From: CAYJPA01 sp964371945
Lineage (GTDB): Bacteria; Chloroflexota; Chloroflexia; Thermomicrobiales; UBA6265
Direction of reading: 5' to 3'
DNA length: 17,351 bases
Assembly: GCA_964371945.1 (NCBI GenBank)
Contig: CAYJPA010000104.1
Location: 1 to 17,351 of the forward strand
Shown piece by piece: positions 1 through 5,630 of the stretch. The notes under the pieces are model-generated. The model was not told the origin of the DNA and did not search any database. It saw only the letters and a list, made by a program, of their open reading frames with translations. Each line of letters opens with the position of its first letter. The stretch's first letter is position 1. The translations under genes were made by a program, and so were the position numbers.

Positions 1-1
1 G

Positions 2-27
2 TGAGTTATGAGTTATGAGTTATGAGT
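2..27. repeat. Heptanucleotide tandem repeat (TGAGTTA), about 3.7 copies
   Basis: Three complete TGAGTTA units (2-8, 9-15, 16-22) are followed by a partial fourth (23-27). The array starts at the window edge, so its full length is unknown. A related GAGTTATG octamer recurs once near 64-71. The array lies in non-coding DNA upstream of the first gene. Short in-phase repeats like this vary by replication slippage; no function is evident. Confidence 0.8.
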
Positions 28-245
28 ACGGAGGTACAAAAGCTTCAAAAACGCTAATCGATCGAGTTATGGCCGAAAACTTCGCGCTTCAATGAGTTGA
101 ACGGTCGGCAATAGGTGCAAACACTCTGGAGAATTCCGATGGCAGGCAATCTGCCGGTCGTTGCTGTTAGGGCGGTGACATGGTTTGATGCAGCTCAACG
201 TACACTTGCCGCGACTAAACGATCGGCACGGTGAGGACTCAGACC

Positions 246-1079
246 ATGCGCCGAATGATCACCGCAGGGATTGCGATTTCCATGCTGTTGTTTTCCCAAA
301 TCGCGTTCGCATCCACGCCGGTTTCCTACCAAGAACCTGCGTTGGTCGCTGAAAAGTGGAAAATCGAAATCCTGAAGCTCTTCCGTGATTCTGCAAAGAT
401 CGACCTCAAGGCGGATTGGTTCAATGACTGGCTGAAGGACAACCCACCAAAGAAAGGCGAACAGTTTTTCACTGTGCGCATCCGAATCACAAACGATGGA
501 GACGCGGCTGGCGATCCCACAGCCGACCTCAACTTCTCAGTGGTCTCGGACACCGAGTTCGAATACGACGGCCGCTCTAGCTGCGGCATCGTCCCTGGGC
601 AATTTCTCTCGCCACAAGTTGACGCCGGAGATTCGATCGAAACCAACATGTGCTGGGTAGTCCAGAACAAACACGTCGCCTCACTTCAATTGATCGTGTC
701 TGAGCGAGGATCGCCGGACTCGGATGCGGTCAGTTTCGCGCTACGCCGACCTCCGGCTGCGGAGCCGGAGAGTGGGCCGCCCGTAGAGACGCCGAAACTC
801 AGGATCGCAAACGCCGGGGAGAATGCTGATCCATTCAAGTTCGTTGCCGAGTTTGCGGCAGGAGAGTACGAAGTCGACGAATACTGCTCCGACACCTCAA
901 TGCAGATCTACGTCTTCGAAGTTGGTGACGACCCCAACAACATGGTGCTCGTCACGCATCCAGTCAGCCGTAGCAGGCTCAACGAACCGAGCACAGTCGC
1001 AGTGATTCCCCGGGACGACGAGTTCCTCGTCGAGGTATGGTGCGACGGAGGATGGGCCGTCGCCTTCGAGCAGCGCTAG
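246..1079 (+). CDS. Secreted DUF4352-like protein of unknown function
   Basis: The product is 277 aa. I chose the ATG at 246 because GAGGA (233-237) sits 8 nt upstream and because it gives a clean signal peptide: basic MRRM, a hydrophobic stretch, then AFA-like cleavage around residue 22. A GTG at 231 is possible but would include the ribosome binding site. Roughly residues 65-165 resemble a DUF4352-type Ig-like domain: beta strands such as FFTVRIRITNDGDAAG, then a Pro/Gly turn, then a paired CWVV strand. The two Cys in this part could form a disulfide. A Pro/Glu linker follows (RRPPAAEPESGPPVETP), then an unrecognised C-terminal beta-rich domain with two more Cys. The protein is probably exported and stays extracellular or at the membrane. 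The DUF4352 match is by pattern only. It is transcribed alone; no partner gene is adjacent. Confidence 0.8.
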   Translation: MRRMITAGIAISMLLFSQIAFASTPVSYQEPALVAEKWKIEILKLFRDSAKIDLKADWFNDWLKDNPPKKGEQFFTVRIRITNDGDAAGDPTADLNFSVVSDTEFEYDGRSSCGIVPGQFLSPQVDAGDSIETNMCWVVQNKHVASLQLIVSERGSPDSDAVSFALRRPPAAEPESGPPVETPKLRIANAGENADPFKFVAEFAAGEYEVDEYCSDTSMQIYVFEVGDDPNNMVLVTHPVSRSRLNEPSTVAVIPRDDEFLVEVWCDGGWAVAFEQR

Positions 1080-1506
1080 GACTCTTGAATCCGGGCACGC
1101 CCATTGGAGCGATCCACTCGCCGCGCTTTTTCAGATTCGTCGATGCGACGGCCAAGAACAGCGCCAAAGTTCTATTGAACGAATTAAGTCATTCAGCTAC
1201 CGCGAGAACCGCCGCCCCGAGTACCCGAGAACGAACGGGCACCGCTCGGCAATCCGTTGGCTCAACAGCCGGCCGTTCTGATTCAATCCCCATTCCAAGC
1301 GTCTACTGAGTGGAGCGTCAGCTTTGAGTCCGCGTACTTCCATGACTTCCGAAGGCGAGTGGTTCTGGAGTCGGGCCGCGAGGGCGGGATCGAACTCGCC
1401 TGGCTTCGAAGTTACTTCGTCCTTAACCCCCTGCAATTCCGCGCCACTATGCTGTGAGGAACAGATGGACCGAACCGCCTCCAGACCGAGACAGAATTTG
1501 CTGTGA

Positions 1507-1541
1507 ACATCGGCAATTTGATTAGGCAATCCTGCCGATGT
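1507..1541 (+). ncRNA. Nested stem-loop, part of a possible structured RNA
   Basis: ACATCGGCA (1507-1515) pairs perfectly with TGCCGATGT (1533-1541). Inside the loop, GATT (1520-1523) can pair with AATC (1528-1531), giving a two-tier hairpin. It sits 31 bases upstream of a terminator-like hairpin in a region with no protein-coding gene. It matches no riboswitch or sRNA class that I recognise. The pairing is seen directly; the ncRNA reading is inference. Confidence 0.35.
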
Positions 1542-1571
1542 GTGGGCGGGACTCCAGAGACAGAATTGGGT

Positions 1572-1624
1572 CGTTGATGGCCGTCTCTATCGTGTCGGGC
1601 GATGGGGACGGCCATTGACGTTTT
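1572..1624 (+). terminator. Long hairpin followed by TTTT, orphan intrinsic terminator
   Basis: Bases 1572-1591 pair with 1601-1620 over 20 positions. The core is ATGGCCGTCTCTATC against GATGGGGACGGCCAT, the pairs are Watson-Crick or G-U, and the loop is 9 nt. TTTT follows at once (1621-1624). The G-U pairs favour the plus-strand RNA. It lies about 490 bases past the stop of the preceding gene, which is far for that gene's own terminator. It may therefore end a separate short transcript, or act as an attenuator for the surface-protein gene downstream. Confidence 0.65.
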
Positions 1625-1791
1625 CGCCAGTCTTCTCTCCGCGTCACTCCTTGGGTCGATTCAGACATCGTTTCACCTAAGCCGCTCTCCTACCGTTGCC
1701 CAGTGCATTCTCGATCACGCATAGGCCGAAACGTACACATGGAAGGTGACGCATCGGGCTATTGGGGGGGTGGCCGCTTGGGCACGGGCAT

Positions 1792-1800
1792 TGCTATGCT
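1792..1800 (+). promoter_or_regulatory. Weak extended -10 element before the surface-protein gene
   Basis: TGCTATGCT fits the extended -10 pattern TGnTATnnT. No good -35 hexamer lies at 16-18 nt. It would give a 5' leader of about 70 nt carrying the GAAGGGGGA ribosome binding site of the gene at 1876. Low confidence. Confidence 0.25.
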
Positions 1801-1875
1801 GCCCATCGAGGTCAAGATCGAGCCGCTCTTTGCCGATCCGGTGGTATCGGGCGATCGACCGAAGGGGGAAAGCTC

Positions 1876-3951
1876 ATGCGACGCATGTCGCCCATTATTC
1901 GATTACTCGCGGTCTTGAGCCTTGCATTCTGTTTCTCGAGCGCTTCCAGCCTGTCCGTCCTTGCACAAGACGATGCCACGCCTTCAGCCGCCGAAGAAAC
2001 ACCGATCCCGCAGGAGCCAGCCGTCCTCCAGGGCTCATTGACCTTCTATGTTTACACCTGCTCGAGCGGTCCGGAAGGCGTCGTCGGGGACGTTTATCTC
2101 GAAGGCGAATTCACGCCCGATGAGACCTGCGTCGAAGACGTCACCGCATCGGTCTCGATCGACGGCGGCGACGCTGAGGCGGTCGGCTCGGGCGCGGAAT
2201 ACTTGCTGGACGAAGGGGATCACACGGTCACTGAAACCAATCTCGGCGAGTCTGAAACCGTCGCAATTGCGGAACAAGCACCCGCCGCGGTCTACGTCGT
2301 GTTCTACAGCGTGGCTGAAGAACAGGGCGAACCAGCAGCCACTGGCTCAATCCTTATTACCAAGCACATTTGCCCCGAGGAGATCCAGACTCAAGATGAT
2401 TTCGACCTGCTCGGCGATTTCTACGCGAAGATTCAGGCATGCCTGACAATTACGTGGCCTGGTGACCTCGGACCCGACGGAGCACTTAACGCCAACGACC
2501 CTGAGAACCCGCTGGGCTTCGATTTCGAGGTCGCGGACGGCGTAACAACGCAAGCGATCGATGCCGCGGCCTTCACGGCGGAACAGCTCTGCGAGTCCGG
2601 CCTTGGTCAAGACATCAACGGCGATGTAAACGACGATCTTTGCCTGGACGAGTCGAACTACGGGTATGAAGGTGTCGTGCAGGGCGCGGTCACCGTCACC
2701 GAAATTACGCCGCCTGACGGTTACGCCTACGGCGCACTCGAGTTCATTCCGGAGAGCGGAGACGACGCGACCCTTGTTTCGGCCTCGACCGGCGAGGGCA
2801 TCGTGGAGCTCGATACCACCGGCGACGACAACGTAGTTCTGCATGTATTCAACTTCCAGAAGCCGCCGGAAAACCAGATTCTCGTCATCAAACACCAGTG
2901 CAAGAACATCGAATCCGTCGACGATTTCGACGCGACCGGGGACTTTTTCGACAAGTGGCAAGAGTGCCCGGCGGTTACTCGAAATGGTGACGACGGACCG
3001 GATGACGCGGTCGACGGTGGCCACGGCACGTTCGACTTCGATGTCGAAGGATCGGATGGAACGGTTCAAACAATCGCCGGCGCGAGCTTCGTCTCCGATC
3101 AGCTTTGTGAAAGCGATCTCGGCGAAGACATCAACGATGATCCAAACGATGACTTGTGCTTGAGCAGCGCGGGATACCTTTTCCAGAACGTCATTCAGGG
3201 CCCGGGCGTGCTGGTCACGGAAACGAAGTCGCCGGCCAATTACCACTACGGTTCGACCGAATTCGACCCGGAGAGCGGCGACGATGCCTCGCTGGTCGAT
3301 GCCAGCGACGACGGTGTGATCGAGCTCGACACGACGCTCGATGGCGGAATCGTACTCCATGTCTTCAACCTCAAAACGCCGGTTGATCCCACGCCGGAAC
3401 CGTCGCCGTACGGTTCCGTGCAAGTGCTCAAGTTCTTCTGCGTTGGGGATGTCGAGGAAACGTTCATCAACGTGCTCGCTCCCGGCGATGAAGCCACCGC
3501 CGACGATTGGGGCGACTCAACGTGTGTCGCGGGTCAGGCCGATTTTGCGATCACCGCGTTCGGCACCGACGAGCTCGAACCATTCAGCACCAATGCCGAT
3601 GGCCAGATCACGATCACCGAGCTCTGGGTCACCGATGGAAGCACCGGACCACACGTGATCACGGAGCTGTACTCCGGCGCGGCCGCTGAATTCGATGTCG
3701 ATCCGGACACCGTGACGCGCATCATCGTCTTCAACTATGAAGTCGAAGTGACGGACGAAGAGGCGATCGACGATGCGGTCGTGGAAGACGACTCAAGCGA
3801 CGAAGAGACAATCCTGTCGGGAGAGGACCTGGCCGAGACGGGAACCGGTTCGATGGGCACTCCCGCCGGCGGCGGAATGGTCCTAATGCTCGCGGTCATG
3901 GGCTTGCTTGTAATTGGCTGTGGCGCGGTCGTGAGACGGCGCACGGCCTGA
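1876..3951 (+). CDS. Cell-surface SpaA/CnaB-type repeat protein with LAETG sorting signal
   Basis: The product is 691 aa. The ATG at 1876 is preceded by GAAGGGGGA and opens a signal peptide ending near VLAQ (residues 28-31). The domains are: an N-terminal beta domain (about 52-150); two homologous domains, A (156-330) and B (334-502); a third domain (512-625); an acidic linker; and LAETG (652-656), a hydrophobic helix (about 668-685) and an RRR tail. This tail order is the sortase signal; LAxTG is the form linked to class E-type sortases. Domains A and B carry the SpaA/CnaB isopeptide residues: K163/E276/N326 and K339/E449/N498, with ETKSP-like motifs. Domain 3 has K519 and N620 with E582 or E597 as the acid. 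A and B each have four equivalently placed Cys and a DxNxDxNDDLC loop (246-256, 418-428) resembling a calcium site. The protein is very acidic. Likely role: a rigid wall-anchored stalk or adhesin. No sortase gene is in view. Confidence 0.85.
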   Translation: MRRMSPIIRLLAVLSLAFCFSSASSLSVLAQDDATPSAAEETPIPQEPAVLQGSLTFYVYTCSSGPEGVVGDVYLEGEFTPDETCVEDVTASVSIDGGDAEAVGSGAEYLLDEGDHTVTETNLGESETVAIAEQAPAAVYVVFYSVAEEQGEPAATGSILITKHICPEEIQTQDDFDLLGDFYAKIQACLTITWPGDLGPDGALNANDPENPLGFDFEVADGVTTQAIDAAAFTAEQLCESGLGQDINGDVNDDLCLDESNYGYEGVVQGAVTVTEITPPDGYAYGALEFIPESGDDATLVSASTGEGIVELDTTGDDNVVLHVFNFQKPPENQILVIKHQCKNIESVDDFDATGDFFDKWQECPAVTRNGDDGPDDAVDGGHGTFDFDVEGSDGTVQTIAGASFVSDQLCESDLGEDINDDPNDDLCLSSAGYLFQNVIQGPGVLVTETKSPANYHYGSTEFDPESGDDASLVDASDDGVIELDTTLDGGIVLHVFNLKTPVDPTPEPSPYGSVQVLKFFCVGDVEETFINVLAPGDEATADDWGDSTCVAGQADFAITAFGTDELEPFSTNADGQITITELWVTDGSTGPHVITELYSGAAAEFDVDPDTVTRIIVFNYEVEVTDEEAIDDAVVEDDSSDEETILSGEDLAETGTGSMGTPAGGGMVLMLAVMGLLVIGCGAVVRRRTA
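2341..3384 (+). repeat. Internal duplication encoding domains A and B
   Basis: The codons for residues 156-330 and 334-502 of the surface protein are a tandem protein-level duplication. Both copies share, in order, a (T/I)KH strand, DDFD...GDF, LCES, DINxDxNDDLCL, an ExxxPxxY motif, ESGDDA(T/S)LV, ELDTT and VLHVFN. The DNA copies are clearly diverged, so the duplication is not recent. Confidence 0.8.
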
Positions 3952-3962
3952 TTCGATTCGAG

Positions 3963-4000
3963 GGTAGAGCGATGAGCGCAGTGCGTCTCCTCGCTCTACC
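3963..4000 (+). terminator. Hairpin after the surface-protein gene
   Basis: GGTAGAGCGATGAG (3963-3976) pairs with CTCCTCGCTCTACC (3987-4000) with one mismatch, and the inner CGCA/TGCG can extend the stem. It begins 12 bases after the stop codon. There is no U-tract, so it may be a factor-assisted terminator or a 3'-end stabiliser rather than a classic intrinsic terminator. Confidence 0.6.
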
Positions 4001-4041
4001 GATGTCGCGATTTCCCCGATCGAAACGACGCGGCGATGCTG

Positions 4042-4050
4042 TGCTAGGAT
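4042..4050 (+). promoter_or_regulatory. Possible extended -10 element
   Basis: TGCTAGGAT fits the extended -10 pattern and uses the same TAGGAT hexamer as the better promoter at 5531-5536. No convincing -35 is present. It would drive the gene at 4146 with a leader of about 90 nt. Confidence 0.25.
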
Positions 4051-4145
4051 GCCGCAACCGCCGGGCGACGTGATACTTCAATGGCGGCGCGCTCCCATTC
4101 GCATCCATGATGCGAAGATCGATCGACGGGGAGGCAGCGACATCC

Positions 4146-4607
4146 ATGGTCTACAAGGCGACTCAAGATATCGTTCGACGGGTCATGCCGTTGCTTGATC
4201 TGCTCGCAACCAAGACGGTCGATAAAGCGCGCCTGCTGCAATACCTTTCCGCGCGATCCGGCGTCGATTGGGGCGTGCTCGAGCTCCTGTGGGAAGAAGA
4301 GGCGGAAGCGATCGAGCTCGACGGTGAGGACCGGACCATTACGTTTCGGGACCGCGCATCGGGCGCCGAGCATCGCATTCGCTACCCGGTCTGCTTACCG
4401 GCCGAGATCGAGCCGATGGTGCTCGATGAGTACAAACGACTCGCTGGCGGGCGGCCGCTGACGATGATGGCGCTCCCCTTGTTCGAGTACTTCTTTCAGA
4501 ACTCACATTGCTCCCACTGCCGGTGGCGGGGGGACGAGTTCGAGCAGTTCCATCGCGAATGCCACTTCGCGGGCAGTCCGGTGAATTACGAGTCTGACGA
4601 GCAGTAA
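4146..4607 (+). CDS. Hypothetical protein with C-terminal Cys/His cluster
   Basis: The product is 153 aa. The ATG at 4146 is preferred over 4107 because GGGGAGG lies 11 nt upstream of it; the upstream option would place that site inside the gene. I do not recognise the family. The first half is helical (residues 5-55). A beta stretch follows (58-80: ELDGEDRTITFRDRASG, EHRIRY). The C-terminus holds HCSHC (121-125) and HRECH (136-140), an arrangement able to bind zinc (CxxC plus HxxC or HxxCH). There is no signal peptide or membrane segment, so it is probably cytoplasmic. It lies 43 nt upstream of the acetyltransferase on the same strand and may be co-transcribed with it. Zinc binding is inferred from the residue pattern only. 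Confidence 0.7.
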   Translation: MVYKATQDIVRRVMPLLDLLATKTVDKARLLQYLSARSGVDWGVLELLWEEEAEAIELDGEDRTITFRDRASGAEHRIRYPVCLPAEIEPMVLDEYKRLAGGRPLTMMALPLFEYFFQNSHCSHCRWRGDEFEQFHRECHFAGSPVNYESDEQ

Positions 4608-4650
4608 CAGGTTTGGTCGGCGGTCACATGGTCCGGTGGCGTGGATTGAG

Positions 4651-5175
4651 ATGACATACGATCGCGACGTTTTAAGAACGGTGACATCACCTGCACATCT
4701 CGCGGCGCCCGCGGGAATCCGGATCGTTCCCGCTTCGCTTCGCGATCTCCGGCGGCTCTCCGCGCTCCAACACAGAGCATTTCGTCCGCCCCTGGCGTAT
4801 GGGTTGGCTACCTTGCTCGTGCTCTGGCTGCTGCCGAATGTTCGCTTTCTGCTCGCACGGGATGGCTCTCGAGTGATCGGCTGTGCGATCGGCGATCGGC
4901 AGGGCGGCCAATCCCGGGTGATCAACATTTGTGTCGATCCGGACCTGCGGCGCCGAGGTGTCGCCACGCGGTTGTTGCAGGAGCTGGAAGCAGAGTTGCC
5001 GGTCGGGGATGTGGTGTTGATGGTCGAGGACGAGAACGCCGGGGCGAAGGCGCTCTACCGTCAGGAGGGTTATCTGCCGGTCGGTGTCAGCCGCGACTAC
5101 TACGGCCGCGGTAAAGACGGGATTTGGATGCAGAAGCATCGAACCCTCAACGCGCCACCGAAGATTCGCGTTTGA
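4651..5175 (+). CDS. GNAT-family N-acetyltransferase, RimI-like
   Basis: The product is about 174 aa from the ATG at 4651. A GTG at 4636 would add five residues and a GTG at 4681 would remove ten; no start has a good Shine-Dalgarno, so the 5' end is uncertain. The fold is a single GNAT domain. Motif A, VINICVDPDLRRRGVATRLL (90-109), has the R-R-x-G-x-A pyrophosphate-binding loop for acetyl-CoA. Motif B follows as ENAGAKALYRQEGYLPVGV (128-146), then RDYYGRGKDGIWM. The N..A..LY...GY...R.YY order is typical of RimI-type enzymes, which acetylate protein N-termini or small amines; the substrate cannot be read from sequence. A hydrophobic patch (50-63) is part of the fold region rather than a clear membrane anchor. 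It converges with the membrane-protein gene at 5188. Confidence 0.85.
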   Translation: MTYDRDVLRTVTSPAHLAAPAGIRIVPASLRDLRRLSALQHRAFRPPLAYGLATLLVLWLLPNVRFLLARDGSRVIGCAIGDRQGGQSRVINICVDPDLRRRGVATRLLQELEAELPVGDVVLMVEDENAGAKALYRQEGYLPVGVSRDYYGRGKDGIWMQKHRTLNAPPKIRV

Positions 5176-5187
5176 AACGGTTCCTGT

Positions 5188-5469
5188 TCAATCGCTGAGA
5201 ACTCTTGCGAGCAGCGCGATCAAACAGAGCAAACAGAGCGCGGCATTGATGCCGGCGAGCAGCTTGAGACGCTGGCGCATTTCCGGCCCGGCGACTCTCA
5301 GCGCGTCGGCTGCAAGATAGGTTGACGCCGCGAGCGCCAGAACCATCAGCCCGAGTCCGACGTTCCAGCCGTAGATCGCGGCCAAAAACGGCGCAACGAC
5401 CATCCCGGCGGCAAACGCGTAGCCCGCAACCTTGCGCGGTTCGATCTGCCGGCCGCCAGCGTTGTTCAT
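5188..5469 (-). CDS. Small three-helix membrane protein
   Basis: The product is 93 aa. The ATG at 5469 is preferred over the GTG at 5472; a GAGG-like site lies about 10 nt upstream. Three hydrophobic segments are visible at about 15-35, 38-58 and 70-90, separated by short polar loops including PEMRQRLK (62-69). No catalytic or binding motif is seen and I do not recognise the family. It is the only small integral membrane gene in the window. It is transcribed divergently from the propeller gene (start 5630) and converges with the acetyltransferase, 12 nt apart. The coherent hydrophobic periodicity, with few charges inside the helices, supports a real gene rather than a shadow frame. Confidence 0.7.
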   Translation of the reverse strand: MNNAGGRQIEPRKVAGYAFAAGMVVAPFLAAIYGWNVGLGLMVLALAASTYLAADALRVAGPEMRQRLKLLAGINAALCLLCLIALLARVLSD

Positions 5470-5507
5470 CACAAGATCGCCTCGTTGGTTGTCTTCCGTT
5501 CCGAAGA

Positions 5508-5536
5508 TTGCCGTACGGGCCCGCCGTCGTTAGGAT
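5508..5536 (+). promoter_or_regulatory. Sigma-70-type promoter for the zinc-ribbon/propeller gene
   Basis: TTGCCG (5508-5513) and TAGGAT (5531-5536) are separated by exactly 17 nt. The expected start of transcription, about 5543, falls at the beginning of the first copy of the 29-bp repeat. The leader would be about 87 nt. Confidence 0.55.
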
Positions 5537-5540
5537 ACGG

Positions 5541-5630
5541 CCGTACCCCCGCCCGCGCGAGGACGCCGAGCGTTGAGCGTGGATGTGCTCGTCACGGTGA
5601 CCCGTACCCCCGCCCGCGCGAGGACGCCGA
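5541..5630 (+). repeat. Two copies of a 29-bp direct repeat in the leader
   Basis: Bases 5541-5569 and 5602-5630 are identical over 29 nt (starting CCGTACCCCCGCCCGCGCGA, then GGACGCCGA); the copies start 61 nt apart. The second copy supplies the ribosome-binding region (GAGGA) and the A of the ATG at 5630. The first copy has no start codon in the equivalent place. The 32-nt spacer includes GTCACGGTGA. Two copies with one spacer is not a CRISPR array. Confidence 0.9.

Larger units (their letters stand above)
1080..1875. other. Gene-poor stretch with two RNA-like hairpins
   Basis: About 800 bases lie between the DUF4352-like gene and the surface-protein gene. Open frames here (up to 110 codons, minus strand, 1197-1529) have no ribosome binding site, no recognisable domain and no consistent codon bias, so I do not call them. 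The notable content is a pair of stem-loops at 1507-1541 and 1572-1624, listed separately. The last 100 bases carry an extended -10-like TGCTATGCT (1792-1800) and the Shine-Dalgarno of the next gene. Confidence 0.6.

Noticed and set aside
1370..1460. tRNA-like T-arm (GGCGAGTTCGATCCCGCC on the minus strand)
   Set aside because: The T-stem is imperfect next to the loop, and no matching acceptor, D or anticodon stems can be drawn around it.
1197..1529. 110-codon minus-strand open frame
   Set aside because: No ribosome binding site, domain or coding bias, and it overlaps the structured hairpin region.
2347..3423. 358-codon minus-strand open frame opposite the surface-protein gene
   Set aside because: It is the antisense of GAC/GAT-rich codons, which produce Val/Ile-rich open frames; the plus frame has a signal peptide, domains and a sorting signal.
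5541..5630. CRISPR-like repeat pair
   Set aside because: Only two copies with one 32-nt spacer, no cas genes, and the second copy overlaps a start codon.
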